A DNA stretch of 64,000 bases from Portunus trituberculatus (lineage: Eukaryota; Arthropoda; Malacostraca; Decapoda; Portunidae). How positions within the stretch are numbered: position 1 is the stretch's first letter; each line of letters starts with the position of its first letter. Shown one piece after another: positions 41,595 through 50,100 of the stretch. Below the pieces are notes generated by a model that was not told the DNA's origin, made no database searches, and worked only from the letters and a program-made list of their open reading frames with translations. The position numbers and the translations under genes were made by a program. The stretch lies in the NCBI RefSeq assembly GCF_017591435.1, contig NC_059256.1:291374-355373 (forward strand), given 5' to 3'.

Positions 41595-44062
41595 GCGAAA
41601 CTTGCACATGCGATGCGTAGTCGATGACAAACTGTCATTGACGTCCAGACATATACATCTGGAAGGCAGAAACGTTGTGTGGCCTTGGTGTGGCAGTGTG
41701 TGGTGGTGTGGTGGGTTTGGCCTTGGTGTGGCTGGGTGTGGTTGTGTGGTGGGTGTGGCCTTGGTGTGGCAGTGTGTGGTGGTGTGGTGTGTGTGGCATT
41801 GGTGTGGCAGTGTGAAGTGTTGTGGTGGATATGGCCTTGATGTGGCAGTGTGTGGTGGTGTAGTGTGTGTGGCATTGGTCTGGCAGTGTGTGGTGGTGTG
41901 GTGGGTGTGGCCTTGGTGTGGCAGTGTGTGTTGGTGTGGTGGGTATGGCTTTGGTGTGGCAGTGTGTGGTAGTGCGGTGGCTGTGGCCTTGGTGTGGCAG
42001 TGTGTGGTGGTGTGGTTTCAGTGGCAGTGTGTGGTTGTGTGGTGGGTGTGGCCTTTGTGTGGCAGCGTGTGGTGGTGTGTGGCCTTGGTGTGGCGGTGTG
42101 ATGGTGTGGTGGGTGTGGCCTTAGTGTCTTCGGAAAAGAAACTAAATCTTTAGAATGTATATTTGATAGTCATGTGGGTTAAGAAGGGACCAGATGGGTG
42201 TCTTCAAGTGTTTTAGGGGATGTGATTAAGGCTGACGTAAACAAGATGCTCAGGATAGAACAAGAAGTAATGCGTTTTTTTTTTTTTATATTTAAAAAAT
42301 ATATATTGTTACGACCGTCAGATATTTAATATATTGTATTGTGTTTTAGCTTAAGTTGTGATGGCGCCCTGACAGTAATATTTTCGTCGTGTATGTATTA
42401 TTATAATGCTTTCAGGAGGGCCTTTCTTATGTATGTAATATTTACCCATTTATTATTTTATTTTATGTTACATTAGTATTTCGTGATTCGTATATATTTA
42501 TCGTATTCATGTACTTCTATGCTTTTAGTGTAAGCGGGGGCCCGTGGGAGATTTTAGAGAGTGTCGTGACGTCATGTTTGCTATTGTCTTTGTGAGAGAA
42601 AGGCGATGGTGCCGGGCCCAATCAGATAGTGTTCTGATCACGACCTACGACCGCCACTCCGCTCCCCTCATCTCATATCTCATATTTCTGGCTGAGTATA
42701 AATCCTTATTTCTCTGATTGTAGGGATTCTGGTTCTCCTTGGCACTTATTTGTCACTGTGTGAAGTGACGTGAGAATATTTTGGGTGTTTTGGGTGGTTA
42801 CCCGGTATTTTTGGTGATTTATCTTTGTGTGGCGTAGACGCCGTAGAGGGACGCCAGGGCTGACGGCCATTTTGTGAGTGTTGGTATAGCCAAGAGAGAT
42901 TTTGGGTGTTTATTGTGGTTGTATTACCTAACAATCATATTATTATTATTATTATTTTTTATTTTTTTTATTTTGTGGTGATTTACTCATTATTGTGTGT
43001 ACCAGCCAGAGGGGAGTGCAAGTGTGTGGTGAATTTGTTTACTTATTACTTTAATAAGTGTTGTACTTATTTATTTATTTATTTTTGTGGTCTCATATTA
43101 TGCTCTTAAGCTGCTTATTTATTATATTTCTTAGTGCTAATGAGTTATTTCTTTTGTTGTGTATGTGGTATTGAGCTGCAGGTGTGTTGACACCCGCACG
43201 GGTGACTTATTTCAGTATTGAGCAGTTAGATTAAACTTATTTACCTGACTTATTATATTTTGTGATTCTATATTTTTGTGAGTGCTATTATTTTCTCTAT
43301 TTGGATGTGATTACTATACTTTTAACTATCCACGGGCCTTAAGTTTAATTTTATTTGTTAAGTTAACTTTGCTTATTTTTGTGAATAAGTTAATTAAGGA
43401 TTTAAATGATTTCTCTTACCCTTTTCCTTATTATTAGTTTTTCTGTTCTGTTGCACCCTTGAACAGCCTTTTGCGTTAAGAACCGTTGCATTGAAGCCAA
43501 GTCACTCTTGACTACTTATCTTAATTTTTGTATTTAATAAGAGTGATTTAACTTAATCAGTTACTGGTGCCCACAGCTTCTTGAGGGCACTGGGTCAGGC
43601 TGCTTGAAGGTCGTAACAATATGAAGAAAAATGGTTGTCAAATAGTGGTAGACGCAAGGAAGAGATCAAGTTATCATGTTTTTTTTTGTGGTGAGTCATT
43701 AAGGAGCTTTACAAGAAGATTAGACACATTAATGGATGGAAAATTAGATAGGGCTAAATAGGTATGCTTCATACACATGTAAGCCTTAAGGCTTTTTGCA
43801 GCTTTCCTTATTTTTTTGTTATGTTCTCGTGTTCTTAAAAGTTAGTTTGCTACTCACTGGTAAAAGAGAACTTCGGTGCCCCTTCCTGAGCACACAGCAT
43901 GGCACAGAGTATGCGGGAGACTGTGTGATAGGTGGTTTGGCCTGTTTGGATGCTCAATGGCACACAAATTCCATGCACTGTGCTGGACAAAAAATATTCT
44001 TTTGTCGCAGCGAAAGACACGCTGGCCGACACCACCATCCAGATTACAGCAAGCCTCACCAT
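37196..44062 (-). CDS. Secreted F-type lectin (fucolectin / F5/8-type C-like domain) gene, four coding exons
   Basis: Coding exons 44062-43858, 41206-41062, 37879-37705 and 37414-37196 total 744 nt, giving 247 residues. All introns are GT-AG, with phases 1, 2 and 0 that join in frame. Residues 1-19 are a signal peptide (hydrophobic core, Ala cleavage site). Residues 20-90 hold cysteines 33, 53, 57 and 73 in a PAN/apple-like spacing. Residues 100-244 form the F-type lectin domain: ATGKPASASS, ANALD, SWWLLDLGE, RLDNSPERL, GRFVAI, LQLVDVNV. The fucose-binding signature H-X26-R-X-D-X4-R is exact (H136, R163, R170). The family binds fucosylated glycans outside the cell and is linked to innate recognition. 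The usual late cysteine of the LxLCEVEV strand is replaced by valine and only C211 remains in the domain. No other host gene is visible nearby. Expression is not shown by sequence. Confidence 0.88.
37600..37690 (-). mobile_element. Relic of LINE-2 3' end within intron 3
   Basis: GAGAGTTCCAGTATTATCAAG...GTTAACTCTTGCAT resembles the LINE-2 tail at about 26430-26500 and 46190-46255. It nearly abuts the exon 3 donor. Confidence 0.5.
37705..37879 (-). other. Lectin gene coding exon 3 (fucose-binding core)
   Basis: Acceptor GTCAG at 37884-37880, 175 nt, donor GTGAGT (37704-37699). It encodes FVPANALD...LHDVE and contains all three signature residues of the sugar site. It completes the split Gln codon of exon 2. 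Confidence 0.92.
38036..38228. repeat. (ATT)n / (AAT)n compound microsatellite in intron 2
   Basis: ATT repeats to about 38175 then AATA repeats to about 38218 on the plus strand: complementary halves that could fold into a long hairpin. Confidence 0.95.
38560..38790 (+). mobile_element. Relic of a LINE C-terminus in intron 2
   Basis: Readable FAHKFWSPLPASAFRLS followed by a stop and TFKR resembles the last residues of Jockey-like ORF2 proteins (W-x-x-L-P-A-S-x-F...). Very decayed. Confidence 0.4.
38951..40724 (+). mobile_element. RTE-like LINE insertion in intron 2 with 11-bp target duplication
   Basis: Flanked by GTTACAATTAC at 38940-38950 and 40725-40735. 38987-39697: linker and RT start (KMKNGKATGPDEIPVEAWKALG, FGFMPGRSTTYAIFALRQLMEKY); a stop at 39697; VFIDLEKAYDQVP (block A); after a frameshift, LFADDIVFVAET (catalytic FADD); then 40276-40692 with YGSETW and RRLQWYGHCKK...GRGRPRRWDDL, the typical end of RTE-type ORFs. 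The short 3' UTR ends in (GAA)n. It is 5'-truncated (no endonuclease) and antisense to the host gene. Confidence 0.85.
40736..41055. other. Intron 2 sequence next to exon 2, nothing recognised
   Basis: No motif or repeat identified apart from the target duplication at its left edge. Confidence 0.5.
41062..41206 (-). other. Lectin gene coding exon 2 (start of the F-type domain)
   Basis: Acceptor GTTGCAG at 41213-41207, 145 nt, donor GTAAGT (41061-41056). It encodes DNTCNLYGEGG... to ATGKPASASSIYH. A (CA)n tract lies shortly upstream of the acceptor. The phase (2 nt to complete the codon) matches exon 1. Confidence 0.88.
41256..41550 (-). mobile_element. tRNA-derived SINE with a different head, in intron 1
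   Basis: Minus-strand head CGGCCCGGTAGCTCAGTGG: A-box TAGCTCAGTGGTTAGAG, anticodon arm CTGGC-TTCACAA-GCCAG, B-box GGTTCGATTCC. The body from CCCCTGTTCACCTAGCAGTGAG onward is homologous to the SINE at 34539-34817, but the head is a distinct tRNA-like sequence. It ends in a CA tail and lies in the same orientation as the lectin gene. Confidence 0.85.
41681..42122 (+). repeat. 38-bp G-rich minisatellite, about 11.5 units, in intron 1
   Basis: Unit starts GGCCTTGGTGTGGCAGTGTG and continues TGGTGGTGTGGTGGGT; copies diverge by a few bases and one is shortened. Preceded by (TG)n 41551-41592. The 199-codon frame through it is an artefact (38 is not a multiple of 3). Confidence 0.92.
42307..43618 (+). 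mobile_element. Solo LTR (1312 bp) in intron 1
   Basis: Ends TGTTACGACC and GGTCGTAACA form a 10-bp terminal inverted repeat of TG...CA type, with 4-bp flanks ATAT/ATAT (weak evidence, since the site is AT-rich). No internal coding region or primer site is present, so this is a single LTR left by recombination. Ty3/gypsy-type is likely from the 4-bp duplication. A TATA box at 42697 supports plus-strand orientation, antisense to the lectin gene. Confidence 0.75.
42567..42703 (+). promoter_or_regulatory. LTR promoter elements: CRE palindrome and TATA box
   Basis: TGACGTCA at 42567-42574, the full CREB/ATF palindrome, and TATAAAT at 42697-42703, about 125 bp apart inside the solo LTR. Function is inferred from position only. 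Confidence 0.45.
43858..44062 (-). other. Lectin gene coding exon 1 (start codon, signal peptide, N-terminal Cys region)
   Basis: The ATG at 44062-44060 gives MVRLAVIWMVV..., 68 codons plus one base, then donor GTGAGT (43857-43852). A CAG acceptor-like site lies about 10 nt upstream of the ATG (minus strand ...TTTTGTCACAG|GTGTTCAAG), so a further upstream non-coding exon is possible. Confidence 0.85.
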
Positions 44063-44400
44063 CTTGAACACCTGTGACAAAATAACCAACAATGGAAATA
44101 AACACACGGCAAAGCACCATATTTAGCCATTAATTCCAGAGGCCGCCATCCAGTCACGCCAGTGTGCAGTGTACCGCCCACAGCTTTGAGCCCCACGTTG
44201 TGTTCACACGCACACTGGCAGGCTCCTCGGTTGTCTGTACCCCGCTCTACACAAAGTTAATCTATAACCTAATGTTTTTCTATATATTTGTTTATTTGAC
44301 ATATTTGATTTAATGATTTTATTTTCTTGCTTTATATTTTGTATCCTTTTTCATATTCCATCAGGTGTACAGCAGTATTGGATCTACAGAACATGAGTCA
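44063..44400 (-). promoter_or_regulatory. Upstream region of the lectin gene
   Basis: Element-free sequence before the start codon. No TATA box is seen at a convincing distance; an AAATAT stretch near 44122 is weak. If a 5' UTR intron exists, the true promoter lies further upstream. Confidence 0.3.
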
Positions 44401-44410
44401 CAATGCATCA

Positions 44411-44673
44411 GGGAGGCGATGGCGTAGTGGGTAAGTGGGATCGGGCAGACATGCATATGTAGGTTCCAATCCCACCATGTGCCATCGTGAAACTTTGTCA
44501 TTTGTCGAGTGGTTTAAAGTTACCTACTGTCACCATGTTACTCAGGCTCTGGGTGGAGGTGCAATTGCCTTACACCAATGATGCGCTTGGCTGGTTGTAT
44601 GGGTACCACTCTAGATAAAATTGCTTGCGCCACTAATGGGTGGAATCTGGACAGCGCTTTCCATACTTATCAA

Positions 44674-44738
<65 letters not shown>
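44411..44738 (+). mobile_element. Second tRNA-derived SINE family, with (TA)n tail
   Basis: Head GGGAGGCGATGGCGTAGTGG with A-box TGGCGTAGTGGGTAAG and B-box GGTTCCAATCC at 44462-44472. The body is unrelated to the other SINEs. The tail is (TA)n 44675-44738. Confidence 0.75.
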
Positions 44739-44740
<2 letters not shown>

Positions 44741-45025
44741 CTATAACATAAAAAAAAAAAAAAAATCACGAAAACAATGGATAAAAAATACCTTGACAGG
44801 CTGACAGACACATGCAGGGGCCGCACCTGCCGCTGCTACTCTGTCGGTAGCCTTTCACTCACTCACTCACAAGATAGTGAGATTGATTTGTTCTGTTCCC
44901 TCAGACCAGCGGGTCACGTGAGCGTCGCCCGACGTGACCGTGTTTGTTGCCATTACGTTAAGTGACGTGTTGCTGCAAACGATTATACAGACCCGCAGGG
45001 ACCCCCACGAGTGGACTGCGACTGT
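44739..45025. other. Unrecognised sequence before the second duplication copy
   Basis: A-run at 44751, then GC-richer unique sequence; no motif. Confidence 0.5.
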
Positions 45026-45450
45026 CACTTTAATTCTATCCTCTATACCGTATGCTTTAACCTTTTTTAAGAGCCTCTGGTGAGGTACCTTGTCAAAGGC
45101 TTTACTGTAATCGAAGTATAAAATGTCATAATTATCACCTTTATCTGCCGCCACATAAACCATATTATAAAAGCTCAACAAGTTTGTAAGACACGACTTC
45201 CCCCTCGTAAATCCATGTTGTGTTTGATTTATCAAGCTATGTTTGTCTAGGTGTTTCCTAATGTTTTTCACTATTATTGATTCCATTAATTTACCCACAA
45301 CTGAAGTTAAGCTGACAGGCCTGTAATTAGGCGTTAAGCTTTTATCTCCCTTTTTAAATATGGGAACAACATATGCTTCTCTTCACGTTGTAGGTACCTC
45401 ACCTGAAACCAGTGGCATTCTAAAAATTACCGCTAAAGGCTCGCTGACGA
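45026..45450 (-). mobile_element. LINE-5 RT fragment (CR1-like), duplicate copy
   Basis: Same fragment as 25268-25698, with an intact run MESIIVKNIRKHL, HGFTRGKSCLTNLL and DYSKAFDKVPHQRLL in one frame (44867-45298). Confidence 0.75.
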
Positions 45451-45675
45451 CTTCGAGTCCCGGGAAGCGGCGAGGCAAATGGGCAAGCCTTTTAATGTGT
45501 AGCCCCTATTCATGTAGCAGTAAATAGGTATGGGATGTAACTCGAGGGGTTGTGGCCTCGCTTTGCCGGTGTGTGGAGTGTTGTGGTCTCAGTCCTACCC
45601 GAAAATCAGTCTGAGCTCTGAGCTCGCTCCGTAATGAGAAAGTCTGGCTGGGTGACCAACAGACGACCGTGGTGA

Positions 45676-45679
<4 letters not shown>
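45451..45679 (+). mobile_element. tRNA-derived SINE, head-truncated, duplicate copy
   Basis: Begins at the B-box (TTCGAGTCCCGG) exactly as in the first duplication copy; body and GTGGTGAATTAC end conserved. Confidence 0.8.
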
Positions 45680-45758
<79 letters not shown>

Positions 45759-45960
45759 ATTGAATTCCATCTCTCATTTTTTACTCCATCTCCAATTCTT
45801 GTTTAAGTCCTCCTGCAGTATTTCACAATCGTCTTTTTGTTTTATGTGTGTGTGCGTGCGTCACGCACGCACGCACGCATTGAATTACATCTCCCATTTT
45901 TTACTCCATCTCCAGATCTTGTTTAAGTCCTCCTGCAGTATTTCACAATCGTCTTTTTTT

Positions 45961-46030
<70 letters not shown>
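45680..46030. repeat. (CA)n, two direct repeats, (TG)n, duplicate copy
   Basis: Same layout as 25925-26275; the spacer between the two direct repeats here carries extra CACGCACG units at 45860-45879. Confidence 0.9.
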
Positions 46031-46039
46031 TGTCTTTTT

Positions 46040-46375
46040 TTATGTAAAAGGGAGAACTACCAAGGGCAAAAAAATGACTATTAGAAAGAAAGGGCCCACT
46101 GTATTTGTAGTCTCTATAAAAGATTCAAGAGTTAGTTAAAATTCAGGGAACAAATTTAAGTCATAGGAAGTTTGAAATACAGAGATACACAGGGAGTTCC
46201 AGAGTTTACCAGTGAATGGTATGAATAATTGAGAATACTGGTTAACTCTTGTATTAGAGGGTTGGACAGAATAGGGGTGAGAGGAAGAAGAAAGCCTTGT
46301 GGAGCGAGACTAGAGGAGGAGGAGAGGCATGCAGTTAGCAAGATCAATAGAGCAATTAGCATGAAAATAGCGATG
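46040..46375 (-). mobile_element. LINE-2 3'-end fragment, duplicate copy
   Basis: Same as 26290-26615 with a few substitutions. Confidence 0.7.
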
Positions 46376-47157
46376 GCACAACTCTGGCGATTTGAAAATG
46401 TTTGGGGAAGCAACTGTTCTGAAACGAAGCATTAATTACGAATTCAAGGAATGGTGAAATATGGGTTACGCATTCTTTAAGTATCTTCATACTGATGTCA
46501 TCATGTCCCGGGGCAGTAACCTTAAGATTATTAATTACGTAAGTAAGTAAGGAAGATGGTACAGGTTCTGGCAGGAAGGACGTAAAAGGAACAGGAGGCT
46601 GTGGAATATTCCTAGCTAACGTATTTGCAATGTTACAAAAATAATTATTGAAGGATTCTGCAATATCATGGTGGCTGCTAATGGAATTGTTTTCAAAAGA
46701 TATTTCGTGTGGCAACTGCTTACCATTTCTACCCATTATAGAATTAAGAATTTCCCAGGTTTTCTTTAAGTTCCCTGCATTATCTTTTAATTTGGCCTTA
46801 TTATTTTATTCATGTAATTATCAAAATTTATTCATGTAATTATCAAAACTAATATTTGTCATTAATGTTCATATCTGAAATCCAGGTGTAATGAAATAAT
46901 TCTTCTTTAAATGTACTGATAGCTGAATCATCAAAAGATGTTTTAAAGATTTTTTATGGTCTGGCTTCACGATTACTGCAAAACGTATTAAAGACACTAA
47001 AGAATGGGAAATGATCAGACGAGAGAGAGAACAACGCAGAACAATCTTTATCAGTGGTATCATCATGATCATCCAGTATTCACAAAGCCCTTTGAAATAT
47101 GTAGACTCCATCCCCAAGATGTCCCTTGCGAGATGCGGATCTGTGTCAGCGAGGACA
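46376..47157 (-). mobile_element. LINE-4 fragment, fuller duplicate copy
   Basis: 46356-46736 gives one open frame: SFNNYFCNIA (linker), VINNLKVTAPGHDDISMKIL (RT start) and FPKHFQIARVVP, where the LINE-2 tail takes over. Between 46690 and 46840 lies about 150 bp missing from copy 1, bounded by a short direct repeat (ATTTATTCATGTAATTATC), which suggests loss by recombination between the repeats. Confidence 0.7.
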
Positions 47158-50100
47158 GGGATGGATGGATGGATTTTAAAAAAGGGCGCCGCAACAGCCA
47201 AGGTCATATGGCGCCGCTTCAAAAATTTAAAATGTCTAAAAACAGTTAAAAACAATACAGTAGTTTAAAAACTAAAAAAAAGAACAATAAAACTAAATGA
47301 AATATCAAAATACATGATAAAATAAGAATAAAACTCATAGCTTTGGGAGAAGGCCAACTTCTCCCAAAAATCTAAAAAATTCATGGCCTTGGGCCAGGCA
47401 CTCGGGTTCAAGGGCCTTTGATATATAATAGACAGCGGTGTCGTAACTCTATCAAACTAGGGCACTCTACCAATAGGTGCCGCACGGTAAGCGGCACCAG
47501 GCAGTCTTCACAGTAAGGTTGAGGGTCCCTGGTCAACAGGTACCTTTGTGTAAGGTACGTGTGACCTATACGCAGTCGCGCCAATAAAGTCTGTAAACGT
47601 CGATCCCGAACATGGGTGTATGTTCAGTGAGGGATAGAAGAAGTAGTGATCTCTCCCATTTTCGAGGTTGCGACCCCGTTAGCCATCTCCTCTGCCAAAT
47701 TGCTGCAAATGCCTCACGAATTAGAGGAAAGACATCTCAAAACGGAACAGAGGCAGGAGATAGAGCGCGACTTGCTGCCTCTTTAGCGAGGCGATCTGCG
47801 TGTTCATTCCCTGGAACACCAACGTGACCAGAGACCCAACAGAACCCAACATGATATCATCGTTGTGTAAGAAGGTATAGCCACTCCAGGGCTGATAAAA
47901 ACAAAGGGTTAAAGGATATAGTGCAAGAGAGAGAAGTAAGAGCACTGCGACAGTCACTAGAAATTGTAAAAGACGAAACCGGTAGAGTAAAAATGATTTG
48001 TAAAGCTAGGACTATGGCAGACAGCTCCGTAGAAAAGACGGATGCCACTGAAGGAAGGCTGCCAGACCGATAAAAAGAGGGGAAAACCACACTAAATCCG
48101 AGTCGAGTGACATTTGCCTGCGAACGCGAGTCCCGCAACATTGACAGACAAGGGACAGAATTGGGAAGACGGTGGGTGCAAAACCAACACCGGAGCATCA
48201 AACACTGGCCCCGGAGGTCGAGCGGCCAGAAACTAGCATCCACTAGAAGGCTAGGTATTGGAGATGTCCGAAATGCACCTGTAGCCAAGCGGACCCTAGC
48301 ATGATACACGGAGTCAAGCGTGCGTAGTCGTGCATCCGTTGCGGATGAGTAGATATCACAGCCGTAATCCAGCTTGGGAAGTATGAGTGTGCGGTGAAGC
48401 AGCAGCAACGTGCCCCTGTCCGCACCCCAAGAGGTGTGACTTAAAACCCGAAGAAGGGATAATGCCTGCCGACAAGACGGAAATGGGGAACCCAGAAGAG
48501 ACGGTTGTCAAATAAAAGGCCAAGATATCAAGACGCCTCCATGCATGAGAGGCATCTATTGGCGAGGTATAAATCGGGGTCTGGATGGACACCACGGTTG
48601 CGACAGAAATGCATAGCTACGGTCTTCTAGGCCCAACTGGACACCCTATTGATCGCCAGTTAGAGCTTGCGCTCAATCAGTGACATCCTAGCAGTAACAA
48701 AAAAAATACATAAATCATCAACATATAAGGAGCTGTGAATGCCATCTGGGAGAGTATCAATCACACCATTTATAGCGACTGCAAGTAATGTAACACTAAG
48801 AATACTTCTCTGTGCAACGCCATCATTTACAGCAGTAGCCTCAGAGAGAAAACTCCCCACTCGAACCCGTAAAAAACGTCTGGATAAAAACTGCTGGATA
48901 AAAAGATGAAGATGGCCACGAAGGCTAAAATTAAACAAAGACTGTAAAATGCCATGACACCAAGCCGTGTCGTAGGCTTTCTCCAGGTCAAAAAAGACTG
49001 TTACTTGATGGTGGTGATTAGCGAAGGCCTCACAAATGGAAGACTCTAGGGATAAAAGGGTATCAGTAGTAGACCTCATCTTTCGGAAGCCGTACTGTAC
49101 CGATGACAAGAACTTCCCCCTCTCCAAGTACCACATGAGTCTTACATTTACCATCTTTTCTAAAACTTTAGAAATGCAGGATGTCAAAGATATAGGACGG
49201 TAGTTCGTAGCCTGGAGATTATCTTTCCCAGGCTTCGGAAATGGGAGAACCACTGCCACAGCCAGAGAAGATGGAATGTCACCGGTATACTTAATCATAT
49301 TATAAAGATTTAAAAGAAATTAAAAGCAGTTTCAGACATGTGGCGCAAGAAGGCATAAGGTATATCATCTGGCCCAGGAGAAGAGTCGTGACACTGGGAC
49401 AAAACAGTCCGCAACTCGGAAACAGAGAAAAGGGCATTATAAGACTCCCCTCCAGCGGAGGAAAAGTTTTATGCCGAGAGATTCCATTCTCTGGCGGTGA
49501 CGTGCTACAGGATGCCTCTGGGAAACACTGGCAAAGTGCTCCGGAAAGAGATCGGCGACATTCTTAGGGTCTGCCACCGTTTGCCCAGCAGACAACAAAA
49601 TTGGTGGGGAAGGAGCAGAATACTTCCCAGCAATTCGGCGGACTTTGTTGAAGACATCCGTAAGAGGGGTGCGGACGTTTATGGAAGAGACATAGGCTAT
49701 CCTCGAGGCTCTTTGTGCCTCTTTCAAAACGCGGCGGGCCCGAGCTCGGCAGCACCGAAAAGCTTCCAGGCACTGTGTTTCCCCACGATGTCGCCGGAGA
49801 CGAGAGAAAGCTGCCCGTTTCTCTTTCACCGCTGAAGTGCATGCTGCGTTCCACCAAGGAACGGGACGCTTAGTAAAGCGACCTGACGTCCTAGGGATTG
49901 TCTGAAGCGCTAAAGAAATTTTAAAAACCGGTAAAATAATCAATAGCCTCAGCACAAGTAGAAAAGTCAGCCAGCGGACGGATAAAAGAGCTAAAGTCTG
50001 TGAATCGAAGCCAATCTGCCTTGTCTAAAACCCAGCGTCGGGGCCGGGACTGTGGCTCAGAGTTCACAGATTTCAATAAAATCCGAAAGTGGTCACTACC

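Larger units (their letters stand above)
45026..48520. repeat. Segmental duplication block, copy 2 (partner 25268-28884)
   Basis: Same order and orientation as copy 1. To the right, LINE-A continues as copy E here, whereas copy 1 breaks into (TTA)n, so copy 1's right edge is a true truncation. Confidence 0.9.

Noticed and set aside
41896..42124. Promoter or second host gene between exons 1 and 2 of the lectin gene
   Set aside because: Apart from the SINE, the minisatellite and the solo LTR, no coding motif or conserved block was found in this intron.
41554..42153. A 199-codon Trp/Val/Gly-rich frame
   Set aside because: Translation of a 38-bp minisatellite whose unit is not a multiple of three; it lies in an intron of the opposite strand.
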